Shown here: one piece after another, positions 1 through 8,887 of the stretch
How the letters are laid out: each line of letters starts with the position of its first letter
Numbering within the stretch: the stretch's first letter is position 1
Notes under the pieces: generated by a model
Databases searched by the model: none
Seen by the model: only the letters and a program-made list of their open reading frames with translations
What the model was told of the DNA's origin: nothing
Made by a program: the position numbers and the translations under genes
From: an uncultured Alkalilimnicola sp.
Lineage (GTDB): Bacteria > Pseudomonadota > Gammaproteobacteria > Nitrococcales > AK92
Assembly (NCBI GenBank): GCA_937951875.1
Contig: CALGAN010000047.1
Span: 1 to 47,847 of the forward strand
Length of the DNA: 47,847 nt
Direction of reading: 5' to 3'

Positions 1-533
1 GGGTGCAGCCCCACGTGGTGTACCTCGCGCAGGGTCATCAGCGGCTCGCCGTCGCGGTCGACGATGTCGCCGCGGGTGGTCGGCACCCGTCGCAGCCGCA
101 GCGTGTCGCCTGTGGTCAGCTCCGGGTGCACGACCTGCGGGCTCCAGACGACCCGCCACTGTCCGTCCTGTTCGGTCAGGCGTACCTCGGAGTCGTAGCG
201 CCAGGTGCCGCCGCCCGGCAGCGGCCACTCGAGCTGGACCGGGGCGGTGGCGACGTCGTCCACCAGGGTCACCGTGCCGGCGATCATGGCGGGCCGCTGT
301 TCGGCCAGGTCGCCGCCGAGCGCGGTCAGTTCCTCACTCACCTGTGCGCTGGACACCGGTTCCCCGGCGGGAGTGAGGAACGACACCGCGCTGAGATCGC
401 CGGTCGTCCACCCGGTGAGGAAGGTCTCCAGTGCCCGCGTCGCCTCGTCCTCGGTGCGTGAGCAGGCCGCCAGGGAGCCCGCGGCGACGATCAGCGCGGC
501 GAGGGTCACGGACAGTCGTTTGACCTGACGCAT
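1..533 (-). CDS. class B penicillin-binding protein, N-terminal part (runs off the window; actinobacterial type)
   Basis: This open frame starts with ATG at 533 and has no stop before the window edge, giving about 177 residues. A GGGAGGG ribosome site lies just upstream of the start. Residues 1-24 form a lipoprotein signal with lipobox LAAC and Cys24. Residues 25-150 look like the NTF2-like (MecA_N) domain found before the dimerisation domain of some penicillin-binding proteins. The last visible part, RGDIVDRDGEPL, is the typical entry into the PBP dimer domain. The transpeptidase domain would lie outside the window. Family knowledge places such proteins outside the membrane, cross-linking peptidoglycan. 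Style and codon use suggest a Micromonospora-like actinobacterium, unlike the sequence after 3.7 kb. The identity is fairly secure; the exact subclass cannot be judged. Confidence 0.78.
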   Translation of the reverse strand, partial: MRQVKRLSVTLAALIVAAGSLAACSRTEDEATRALETFLTGWTTGDLSAVSFLTPAGEPVSSAQVSEELTALGGDLAEQRPAMIAGTVTLVDDVATAPVQLEWPLPGGGTWRYDSEVRLTEQDGQWRVVWSPQVVHPELTTGDTLRLRRVPTTRGDIVDRDGEPLMTLREVHHVGLH

Positions 534-703
534 CGGGTCCCTCCCAGGCTGGACGGATGTGGATCCACCGCGACACGGCCGACCGTAGTACGGGCCGGTG
601 ACCGTACCCCGGTCGGGTGTGATGGCAGCCCGGGAGGTTCAGGTCCTAGGGTGGATGGGTAAAGATCCCACAGCGTGGTGGGGTCGTTGGGAGGGCGTTC
701 TGC

Positions 704-3700
704 ATGGATGGCCATACGGTGGTCGACGCAGGCCCCGGGCCGGTCGACACCGCCGCGGACGGTTCCGCGGACGGGGAGGTCGACGACGGGGAACTGGGCT
801 TTCCGAGCGGCGAGCGGCTGATCGCGCAGGCGGTCGAGCTCGCCGGCGATGACTTGGAGATGGCGCGCCTGGTCCAGCGGTACTGGCGGTTCGCCCCGGA
901 CGAGGAGCTGATCGGCCGCACCCCGGCGGAGATGCTGGCCGCCGCCGTCCGCCACCTGGAACTGGCCCGCCAGCGCCTGCCCGGCGAGCTCAAGCTACGG
1001 GTGAGCACCGGCGAGGAGCACGCCGACACGGCCCGACCGCACTCGACGGTGATCGAGATCGTGGTCGACGACATGCCGTTCCTGGTCGACTCGGTCATGG
1101 GCGCCATCACAAGTCGGAACCTGGACATTCACCTCATGGTGCACCCCCTGGTGGTGGTGCGCCGGCACCCGCTCGGCAAGCTCACCGCGCTGGAAGCCGA
1201 CGTCGAGCCGGACGACGCGATCCCGGGCGACATGGTGGAGAGCTGGATCCGCATCGAGATCGACCCGGTGCGTGACCCGCGCGAGCGCGACCGGCTCCGC
1301 TCCCACCTGCGGCGGGTGCTCACCGACGTCCGGGAGGCGGTCGAGGACTGGCCCCGGATGCGGGCCGCGGCGCTCGCGATCGCCGACGAGCTGGCCAGCG
1401 CGCAGCTCGGCGGACCGCGCCCGCCCGTGCCCGAGAAGGACATCACCGACTCGGTCGCGCTGCTGCGCTGGCTCGCCGACGACCACTTCACCTTCCTCGG
1501 CTACCGCGAGTACGAGCTGGTCGACGGGGACACGCTGGTGGCCAAGCGGGGCACCGGGCTCGGCATCCTGCGGGCGGACCAGACCGCCCCGAAGCGGCTG
1601 TCCACGATGCCGCCGGAGGTGCAGGCCAAGGCGCTGGAGAAGCGGCTGCTGATCATCACCAAGGCCAACTCCCGCGCCACCGTGCACCGCAACGCCTACC
1701 TGGACTACATCGGCATCAAGACCTTCGACGACGACGGCAACGTGGTGGGGGAGCGGCGCTTCCTCGGCCTGTTCGCCTCCTCGGCGTACCGCAGCAGCGT
1801 GCGGGACGTGCCGGTGGTCAAGCGCAAGGTGGCGGAGGTGCTGGAGCGCTCCGGCCTGTCCGAGCGCAGCCACTCCGGGCGGGACCTGCTGGAGATCCTG
1901 GAGACCTACCCGCGCGACGAGCTGTTCCAGATCGCCACCGACGACCTGTACCACGCGGCGATCGGCGTGCTGCGCATGGCCGGGCGGCGGCAGCTGCGGT
2001 TGTTCCTGCGCCGCGACGGCTACGGCCGGTTCTTCTCCTGCCTGATCTACCTGCCCCGCGACCGGTTCAACACCGCCAACCGGCTGCGGATGCAGGAGAT
2101 CCTGCTGCGCGCCCTCAACGGGGTGGGGGTGGATTACACCACGCGGGTCAGCGAGTCGCTGCTGGCGCGGGTGCACTTCATCGTCCGGACCGACCCGCAG
2201 CGCCCGCCGGGACCGGTCGACGCCGACGCGCTCGCCGAGGAGCTGGCCGAGGCGACCCGGCTGTGGGACGACGACTTCCAACTGGTGCTGGAGCGGCACC
2301 TCGCCGACGACCAGGTCAAGCGGCTGTTCGCCCGGTACGCCGCGGCGCTGCCGGAGTCCTACAAGGACCGGCACACCCCGCACGAGGCGGTCACCGACCT
2401 GGCCAAGCTGGAGCTGCTGGAGGAGCCGGGGCAGCTGGAGATGCACCTGTTCCGCCGTCAGGACAACGTCGCCGACGTGCGGTTCAAGGTGTTCCGCTAC
2501 GGGGAGCCGATGCTGCTGTCCGACGTGCTGCCGGTGCTGCACTCGCTCGGCGTGCAGGTCACCGACGAGCACCCGTACGAGGTGACGCGCGCGGACGGCA
2601 CCGTCTACCTGTACGACTTCGGGCTGAGGTTGCCGGCCGGCACCCGGGACCCGGTGGCGGTGCGCGGCCAGGTGGAGAACGCGTTCTCCGCCGCCTGGCG
2701 GGGCGAGGCCGAGGTCGACGGGTTCAACGCGCTGGTGCTGCGGGCGGGCCTGACCTGGCGGCAGGTGGTGGTGCTGCGGGCGTACGCCAAGTACCTGCGC
2801 CAGGCCGGCAGCGTGTTCTCGCAGGAGTACCTGCAGGACACCATGTCGGCCTACCCTGAGCTGGCGGCGCTGCTGGTGACGTTGTTCGAGACCCGGTTCG
2901 ACCCCGGGCTGGACTGCCCGGACGCGCAGCGCGAGGAGCGGACGCGGGAGCTGATCACGCGGATCGAGCGGGCGCTCGACGACGTGGACAGTCTCGACCA
3001 GGACCGGATCTTCCGGTCGTACCTGACGCTCATCCAGGCCACCACCCGCACCTCGTTCTTCCAGCGGGGAGCGGACGGCCGGCCGAAGTCGTACATCGCC
3101 TTCAAGCTGGACCCGCGCTCGGTGCCGGAGCTGCCCGAACCCCGGCCGCGCTACGAGATCTTCGTGTACTCGCCCCGGTTCGAGGGGGTGCACCTGCGGT
3201 TCGGGCCGGTCGCCCGGGGCGGACTGCGCTGGTCGGACCGGCGGGAGGACTTCCGCACCGAGATCCTCGGGCTGGTCAAGGCCCAGGCGGTGAAGAACGC
3301 GGTGATCGTGCCGGCCGGCGCCAAGGGCGGGTTCGTGCTCAAGCAGGCGCCGGCGGACCGGGACGAACGGCAGGCCGAGGCGGTCACCTGCTACAAGATG
3401 TTCGTCTCCGCGCTGCTCGACGTCACCGACAACCTGGTCGACGGCGCGGTGGTGCCGCCGCGGGACGTGGTGCGCCACGACGGCGACGACCCCTACCTGG
3501 TGGTGGCCGCGGACAAGGGCACCGCCACCTTCTCCGACCTGGCCAACGAGATCGCGGAGGCGTACGGCTACTGGCTCGGCGACGCCTTCGCCTCCGGCGG
3601 CTCGGCCGGCTACGACCACAAGAAGATGGGCATCACCGCGCGCGGCGCCTGGGAGGCGGTCAAGCGCCACTTCCGCGAGCTGGGCCTGGACATCCAGCGT

Positions 3701-5623
3701 CAGGACTTCACCTGCGTGGGCATCGGCGACATGTCCGGCGACGTGTTCGGCAACGGCATGCTGCAGTCGCGCCACATCAAGTTGATCGCCGCCTTCGACC
3801 ATCGCCACATCTTCATCGACCCGGATCCCGACCCCGAGATCTCGTACCAGGAACGCTGCCGGCTCTACCGTCTGCCCCGCTCCAGCTGGGCCGACTACGA
3901 TCCGGCCAAGCTGTCGGCCGGCGGCGGCGTCTACCCGCGCAGCGCCAAGGTGATCGAGCTCTCGGCCGAGGCCCGGCGCACGCTCGGCACCGAGCAGGAG
4001 CGCTTCGCGCCGGACGAGCTGATCCGCGCGCTGCTGCGCGCGCCGGTGGACCTGCTCTGGAGCGGCGGCATCGGCACCTACTGCAAGGCCAGCGACGAGT
4101 CCAACGCCGACGTCGGCGACAAGGCCAACGACCCGCTGCGGGTCGACGCCGCCAGCCTGCGCTGCCGTGTGGTGGGCGAAGGCGGCAATCTGGGCTTCAC
4201 CCAGCGCGGGCGCATCGAGTGCGCCCTGCGCGGCGTGCGGATCAACACCGACGCCATCGACAACGCCGGCGGCGTGAACTGCTCCGATCACGAGGTCAAC
4301 ATCAAGATCCTGCTCAACCAGGCGGTGGAGGACGGCGAGCTCACCGTCAAGCAACGCAACCAGCTGCTGGCCGAGATGACCGAGGAGGTGGCCGCGCTGG
4401 TGCTGGCCGACAACTACCAGCAGACCCAGGCGCTGAGCCTGGCGCAGGCGCACGGCGGCGAGGCGCTGGACGAGCACACCCGCTTCATCCACGCGCTGGA
4501 GCGCGCCGGCCTGCTGGACCGTGAGCTGGAGCACCTGCCCGACGACGACACCCTGGCGAGCCGGACCCACCTGACCCGGCCGGAGCTGGCGGTGCTGCTG
4601 GCGTACGCCAAGATCGCCGCCAACCACGCGCTGCTGCAGCACGCCCCGCTGCTGGACGCCCCGTTCATGACGCCGGTGCTGCTCGGCTACTTCCCGCGGC
4701 CGCTGGCGCGCGACTTCGGCCGCTACATAAGCCGCCACCGGCTGCGGCGCGAGATCACCGCCACCGTGCTCGCCAACCAGATCATCAACCGCATGGGCGT
4801 GAGCTTTTTCCACCGGCTCGGCGAATCGCTCGGGGTGGGCTACGACGAGATCGCCCGCGCCTACCTGGCGGCCCGCGACATTTTCGAGCTGGAACACTGG
4901 TGGCGACAGGTCGACGCCCTCGACAACCGCATCGACGCCGACCGTCAGATCCGGCTGCAGCTGGCGCTGGCCGATCTGCAGGAGCAGGCGACGCTCTGGC
5001 TGCTGCGCAATCTGCCGCGACCGCTCGACGTGCCGCTGGCGATCGAGCGCCTCAAGCCGCAGGTGGCGCGGTTCTGGGACAACATGACCGAGTTGCTGCC
5101 GGCCGGCGCCCGCGAGCGGCTGGCGGCGCGGGAGCTGGCGGCCACCGCCGACGGCGTGCCGGCCGAGCTGGCGCGGCGGGTGGCGGCCGGCGGCCTGCTG
5201 TTCTCGGCGCTGGACATGGCGTGGATCTGCCGTCAGACCGAAAGCGAGCTTTTCCTGGTGGCGGGGGTATACTTCCTTGCCGCGGAGCGCCTGGAGCTGG
5301 ATTGGCTGCGCACCACCATCGACGCGTTCCCGACCGCCGACCCGTGGCAAGAGCGCTTCCGGGCGGGCCTGGAGGACGAGATCTACCTGCAGCTGCGGTG
5401 GCTGGGGGCGGAAGTGGTGACGGCCAGCGGGCTGCCGCGGGCGGAGGAGAGGGTCGAGGCTTGGCTGGAGCGCTATGCGGCACAGGTGGCGCGCATCCGC
5501 CAGACCCTGGCCGAGCTGAAGAGCATGCCCAAGCTGGAGCTGGCGATGCTGGCGGTGGCGGTGCAGCAGCTCAAGCAATTGGTACAGGCCGGCACGGCGC
5601 GCGCATTGGAAAAGCAATCATGA
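704..5623 (+). CDS. gdhB: NAD-dependent glutamate dehydrogenase, large (about 180 kDa) class; apparent actinobacterial/proteobacterial chimera
   Basis: This enzyme deaminates glutamate to 2-oxoglutarate with NAD+ in the cytoplasm. The 1639-residue length fits the large class. The ATG at 704 follows a GGGAGGG ribosome site. The N-terminal half holds the ACT-like regulatory segments, and the catalytic block near residue 870-880 carries PAGAKGGFV. The region around 990-1010 has GIGDMSGDVFGNGM. The frame is intact, but residues 1 to about 950 read like an actinobacterial homologue and residues from about 1000 to the end like a proteobacterial one. The change lies in a stretch conserved in both groups. 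The gene is therefore either a chimeric assembly join or, less likely, a recombinant. It overlaps the next gene by 4 bases (ATGA). Confidence 0.9.
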   Translation: MDGHTVVDAGPGPVDTAADGSADGEVDDGELGFPSGERLIAQAVELAGDDLEMARLVQRYWRFAPDEELIGRTPAEMLAAAVRHLELARQRLPGELKLRVSTGEEHADTARPHSTVIEIVVDDMPFLVDSVMGAITSRNLDIHLMVHPLVVVRRHPLGKLTALEADVEPDDAIPGDMVESWIRIEIDPVRDPRERDRLRSHLRRVLTDVREAVEDWPRMRAAALAIADELASAQLGGPRPPVPEKDITDSVALLRWLADDHFTFLGYREYELVDGDTLVAKRGTGLGILRADQTAPKRLSTMPPEVQAKALEKRLLIITKANSRATVHRNAYLDYIGIKTFDDDGNVVGERRFLGLFASSAYRSSVRDVPVVKRKVAEVLERSGLSERSHSGRDLLEILETYPRDELFQIATDDLYHAAIGVLRMAGRRQLRLFLRRDGYGRFFSCLIYLPRDRFNTANRLRMQEILLRALNGVGVDYTTRVSESLLARVHFIVRTDPQRPPGPVDADALAEELAEATRLWDDDFQLVLERHLADDQVKRLFARYAAALPESYKDRHTPHEAVTDLAKLELLEEPGQLEMHLFRRQDNVADVRFKVFRYGEPMLLSDVLPVLHSLGVQVTDEHPYEVTRADGTVYLYDFGLRLPAGTRDPVAVRGQVENAFSAAWRGEAEVDGFNALVLRAGLTWRQVVVLRAYAKYLRQAGSVFSQEYLQDTMSAYPELAALLVTLFETRFDPGLDCPDAQREERTRELITRIERALDDVDSLDQDRIFRSYLTLIQATTRTSFFQRGADGRPKSYIAFKLDPRSVPELPEPRPRYEIFVYSPRFEGVHLRFGPVARGGLRWSDRREDFRTEILGLVKAQAVKNAVIVPAGAKGGFVLKQAPADRDERQAEAVTCYKMFVSALLDVTDNLVDGAVVPPRDVVRHDGDDPYLVVAADKGTATFSDLANEIAEAYGYWLGDAFASGGSAGYDHKKMGITARGAWEAVKRHFRELGLDIQRQDFTCVGIGDMSGDVFGNGMLQSRHIKLIAAFDHRHIFIDPDPDPEISYQERCRLYRLPRSSWADYDPAKLSAGGGVYPRSAKVIELSAEARRTLGTEQERFAPDELIRALLRAPVDLLWSGGIGTYCKASDESNADVGDKANDPLRVDAASLRCRVVGEGGNLGFTQRGRIECALRGVRINTDAIDNAGGVNCSDHEVNIKILLNQAVEDGELTVKQRNQLLAEMTEEVAALVLADNYQQTQALSLAQAHGGEALDEHTRFIHALERAGLLDRELEHLPDDDTLASRTHLTRPELAVLLAYAKIAANHALLQHAPLLDAPFMTPVLLGYFPRPLARDFGRYISRHRLRREITATVLANQIINRMGVSFFHRLGESLGVGYDEIARAYLAARDIFELEHWWRQVDALDNRIDADRQIRLQLALADLQEQATLWLLRNLPRPLDVPLAIERLKPQVARFWDNMTELLPAGARERLAARELAATADGVPAELARRVAAGGLLFSALDMAWICRQTESELFLVAGVYFLAAERLELDWLRTTIDAFPTADPWQERFRAGLEDEIYLQLRWLGAEVVTASGLPRAEERVEAWLERYAAQVARIRQTLAELKSMPKLELAMLAVAVQQLKQLVQAGTARALEKQS
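3550..3700. other. probable inter-phylum join inside the glutamate dehydrogenase gene
   Basis: Left of this interval both the gene start and its neighbour look actinobacterial. To the right, the rest of the gene and all following genes look proteobacterial. The interval encodes a near-invariant block (GDAFASGGSAGYDHKKMGIT and the following HFRELG), which is long enough for unrelated reads to be joined. The call rests on reading protein style and codon preference by eye; no alignment was run. Confidence 0.6.
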
Positions 5624-6426
5624 CGACGGTTGAGCTGCATTACACGAGCCTGGGCGAGGGGCCGCCGCTGGTGATCCTGCACGGCCTGTACGGCGCCGGC
5701 ACCAACTGGAACAGCCACGCCAAGTGGCTGTCGGAGCGCTTCCGGGTAATTCTGGTGGATTTGCGCAACCACGGCCGCTCGCCGCACCACCCGGACATGA
5801 GCTACCCCGCGCAGGCCGCCGACGTGCTAGCGCTGCTCGACCGGCTGGACATCGATCAGGCGCTGCTGCTCGGCCACAGCATGGGCGGCAAGGCCGCCAT
5901 GGTTCTGGCGCTGCAGCACCCGCAGCGGGTGCGGGCGCTGATCGCCGCCGACATCGCGCCGGTGTCCTACCGCGACCGCGATCACGGCCACGCCCGCATC
6001 ATCGACGCCCTGCGCCGGCTGCCGCTCGACCGCGTCGGCTCGCGCGAGGAGGCCGACCGGCTGCTCAGCGCCGACATCGCCGCCGCTTCGGTCCGGCAAT
6101 TCCTGCTGACCAATCTGCAGCGGCAGGGCGGCGGCTACGTGTGGCGCATTCCGTTGGACATCCTGGCCGATCAACTGCCGCTCATCCAGGACTTTCCACC
6201 GCTGGAAGGGCGCTTCCCTGGGCCGGCGCTATTCATCCACGGCGCCGAGTCGGATTACCTCACCGAGGCGGAGATCCCGGCGGTGCGCGCGCGCTTCCCG
6301 GCCGCCCGCATCGTCGCGGTGGCCGGCGCCGGACACTGGCTGCACGTGGAGCGGCCGGCCGAGTTCAGCGCGCAACTGCGGGCCTTTCTGGAGCAATTTC
6401 ACCATTTAGACCGCGACGCACCATAA
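5620..6426 (+). CDS. alpha/beta-fold hydrolase, YbfF-like esterase
   Basis: This is a 268-residue cytoplasmic hydrolase with no signal peptide. The oxyanion-side HG lies at residues 21-22 and the nucleophile elbow GHSMGG places Ser87 as nucleophile. The acid is probably Asp212 in the segment ESDYL. The catalytic His is His239 in GAGHW. The overall pattern matches YbfF-type acyl esterases; the natural substrate is not known from sequence. The ATG overlaps the stop of the dehydrogenase gene (ATGA), so the two are probably translated from one transcript. A longer upstream reading frame exists but lies inside the dehydrogenase gene and was discarded. Confidence 0.85.
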   Translation: MTTVELHYTSLGEGPPLVILHGLYGAGTNWNSHAKWLSERFRVILVDLRNHGRSPHHPDMSYPAQAADVLALLDRLDIDQALLLGHSMGGKAAMVLALQHPQRVRALIAADIAPVSYRDRDHGHARIIDALRRLPLDRVGSREEADRLLSADIAAASVRQFLLTNLQRQGGGYVWRIPLDILADQLPLIQDFPPLEGRFPGPALFIHGAESDYLTEAEIPAVRARFPAARIVAVAGAGHWLHVERPAEFSAQLRAFLEQFHHLDRDAP

Positions 6427-6478
6427 TTATGTCAATTTTATAAAAGGGCCCCTGTGGTAGGGGTAGGGGGCGAAACCG

Positions 6479-6484
6479 TATAAT
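6479..6484 (+). promoter_or_regulatory. putative sigma-70 -10 box for maeB
   Basis: A perfect TATAAT lies 48 bases before the maeB start, in the short A/T-containing gap after the hydrolase gene. No good -35 hexamer is visible 16-18 bases upstream (the stretch is G-rich), so the promoter may need an activator or may be weak. Confidence 0.45.
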
Positions 6485-6532
6485 GCCGCCCTTCCGCCTG
6501 CCCGGCATGCCCCACTTTTGGGAGATTTTTAG

Positions 6533-8830
6533 ATGTCCGACGAATTGCGCGACGCCGCGCTCGAATACCACCGCAGTGGTAGCCCCGGCAAAATTCAGGT
6601 CGTCCCCACCAAACCTCTGGCCAACCAGCGCGATCTGGCGCTGGCGTACTCGCCGGGCGTAGCTTTCGCCTGCGAGGCGATCGTCGCCGATCCGGACGCG
6701 GCCGCCACCCTCACTTCCCGCGGCAACCTGGTCGCGGTCGTCACCAACGGCACCGCCGTGCTGGGCCTGGGCAACATCGGCCCGCTCGCCGGCAAGCCGG
6801 TGATGGAAGGCAAGGGCGTGCTGTTCAAGAAGTTCGCCGGCATCGATGTGTTCGACATCGAGATCAACGAGCGCGACCCGCAGAAGCTGATCGACATCAT
6901 CGCCTCGCTGGAGCCGACCTTCGGCGGCATCAACCTGGAAGACATCAAGGCGCCGGAGTGCTTCGTGATCGAGGCAGCGCTGCGCGAGCGGATGAAGATC
7001 CCCGTCTTCCACGACGACCAGCATGGCACCGCCATCGTCTCCGCCGCCGCCATCCTCAATGGCCTGCGCCTGGTCGGCAAGGACATCAAGGACGTCAAGG
7101 TGGTGACCTCGGGCGCCGGCGCGGCGGCCATCGCCTGCCTCGACCTGCTGGTGGCCCTGGGCGTGCGCAAGGAAAACATCATCGCCTGCGACTCCAAGGG
7201 CGTGATCTACAAGGGCCGCACGGTGTCCATGGACCCGCGCAAGGCCGAATACGCCGCCGACACCGGGGCCCGCACCCTGGCCGAGGCCATGGTCGGCGCC
7301 GACATCTTCCTCGGCCTGTCTGGCCCTGGCGTGGTCACCGCCGAGATGGTCAAGACCATGGCCCCCAATCCGCTGATCCTGGCCCTGGCCAACCCGGTGC
7401 CGGAGATCCTGCCGGAAGTGGCCAAGGAAGCGCGCCCCGACGCCATCATCTGCACCGGCCGCTCCGACTACCCCAACCAGGTCAACAACGTCCTCTGCTT
7501 CCCCTTCATCTTCCGCGGTGCGCTCGACGTCGGCGCCACCACCATCAACGAGGAGATGAAGCTGGCGGCGGTGAAGGCCATCGCCGATCTGGCCCTGGCC
7601 GAGCCGTCCGACATCGTGGCCGCGGCCTACGGCGGCGCGCCGCTGCGGTTCGGCCCGGACTACATCATTCCCAAGCCGTTCGACCCGCGCCTGATCGTGC
7701 GCGTGGCGCCGGCGGTGGCGCAGGCGGCCATGGACAGCGGCGTGGCCACCCGGCCGATCACCGACATGGCGTCCTACCAGATGCGGCTGAACCAGTTCGT
7801 GTTCCAATCCGGTCTGGTGATGAAGCCGATCTTCGAGCGCGCCCGCCAGGATCCCCGTCGCGTGGTCTACTGCGAGGGCGAGGAGGATCGGGTGCTGCGC
7901 GCCGTGCAGACCTGCGTCGACGAGGGCCTGGTCAAGCCGATCCTGATCGGCCGGCGCAAGGTCGTGGAGATGCGCATCGAGCGGCTGGGCCTGCGCCTGC
8001 GCCCGGATCAGGACTTCGCCCTGGTCGACCCGGACGAGGATCCGCGCTTCAAGGAATACTGGCAGCTCTACCACAGCATCATGGAGCGGCGCGGCGTCAC
8101 GCCGGCCCGGGCCAAGACCATCGTGCGCACCCGTAACACGGTGATCGGCGCGCTGATGGTGCGCCGCGGCGAGGCCGACGCCGTGCTCGGCGGCTTGGTC
8201 GGCCGCTACCAGCGCCAGCTGAACTACGTGCAGCAGGTGATCGGCACCCGGCCCGGCGTCACCAACATGGCGGCGATGAACCTGCTGATCATGCCGCGCG
8301 GCGTGCTGTTCTTCTGCGACACCTACGTCAACCATGATCCGACCGCGCAGCAGATCGCCGAGATGACCCTGCTGGCGGCCGACACGGTGCGCCGGTTCGG
8401 CTTCACCCCCAAGGTGGCGCTGCTGTCGCACTCCAGCTTCGGCGCCTCGGAGCACCCGTCGGCGGAGAAGATGCGCGAAGCGCTGCAGCTGATCCTGGAG
8501 CGCGCGCCGGATCTGGAGGTGGAAGGCGAGATGCAGGCGGACTCCGCCATCTCGGAAGCCATCCGCTCCGCGTCCTTCCCCAATTCGCGCCTGAAAGGCT
8601 CGGCCAACCTGCTGATCATGCCCAGCCTTGACGCCGCCAACATCGCCTTCAATCTGCTGAAGGTGGTGTCCGAAGGCGTGTCGGTGGGGCCGATCCTGCT
8701 CGGTACCGCCAAGCCAGCGCACATCCTCACGCCCAGCACCACGGTGCGCGGCATCGTCAACATGAGCGCGCTGGCGTCGGTCGAGGCCTCCATGGCCGCC
8801 GAGGCCCAGGACGCCTCCGCTCAGGCCTGA
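6533..8830 (+). CDS. maeB: NADP-dependent malic enzyme with C-terminal phosphotransacetylase-like domain
   Basis: It oxidatively decarboxylates malate to pyruvate, supplying NADPH and pyruvate. The 765-residue length matches the MaeB fusion form. Residues 1-420 are the malic enzyme part. They include LAYSPGVA with the catalytic Tyr, GKGVLFKKFAGIDVFDIE with the catalytic Lys region, and HDDQHGTAI at the metal site. A nucleotide-binding fold follows. From about residue 430 the chain resembles phosphate acetyltransferase; in this family that domain is regarded as regulatory (acetyl-CoA sensing) rather than catalytic. The start is ATG after GGGAG, spaced well. A TATAAT lies upstream and a strong hairpin lies downstream, so it is probably a single-gene unit. 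Confidence 0.95.
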   Translation: MSDELRDAALEYHRSGSPGKIQVVPTKPLANQRDLALAYSPGVAFACEAIVADPDAAATLTSRGNLVAVVTNGTAVLGLGNIGPLAGKPVMEGKGVLFKKFAGIDVFDIEINERDPQKLIDIIASLEPTFGGINLEDIKAPECFVIEAALRERMKIPVFHDDQHGTAIVSAAAILNGLRLVGKDIKDVKVVTSGAGAAAIACLDLLVALGVRKENIIACDSKGVIYKGRTVSMDPRKAEYAADTGARTLAEAMVGADIFLGLSGPGVVTAEMVKTMAPNPLILALANPVPEILPEVAKEARPDAIICTGRSDYPNQVNNVLCFPFIFRGALDVGATTINEEMKLAAVKAIADLALAEPSDIVAAAYGGAPLRFGPDYIIPKPFDPRLIVRVAPAVAQAAMDSGVATRPITDMASYQMRLNQFVFQSGLVMKPIFERARQDPRRVVYCEGEEDRVLRAVQTCVDEGLVKPILIGRRKVVEMRIERLGLRLRPDQDFALVDPDEDPRFKEYWQLYHSIMERRGVTPARAKTIVRTRNTVIGALMVRRGEADAVLGGLVGRYQRQLNYVQQVIGTRPGVTNMAAMNLLIMPRGVLFFCDTYVNHDPTAQQIAEMTLLAADTVRRFGFTPKVALLSHSSFGASEHPSAEKMREALQLILERAPDLEVEGEMQADSAISEAIRSASFPNSRLKGSANLLIMPSLDAANIAFNLLKVVSEGVSVGPILLGTAKPAHILTPSTTVRGIVNMSALASVEASMAAEAQDASAQA

Positions 8831-8838
8831 CGTCCATT

Positions 8839-8863
8839 CCCGGCCGGCGCAATGCCGGCCGGG
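8839..8863 (+). terminator. strong hairpin between maeB and hemH
   Basis: A perfect 10-base stem (CCCGGCCGGC with its complement) closes a 5-base loop, 8 bases after the maeB stop and 24 bases before hemH. It is followed by TTCTCC rather than a clean T-run, so it is a terminator-like or attenuator-like structure rather than a textbook intrinsic terminator. Confidence 0.5.
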
Positions 8864-8887
8864 TTCTCCCGTGGGAGGTTGTCCGCC

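Noticed and set aside
995..5617. Very long open frame on the minus strand across the glutamate dehydrogenase gene
   Set aside because: It is the mirror of a high-GC gene with strong third-position bias; the translation is low-complexity (His, Gln, Val, Arg rich) and has no ribosome site or family features.
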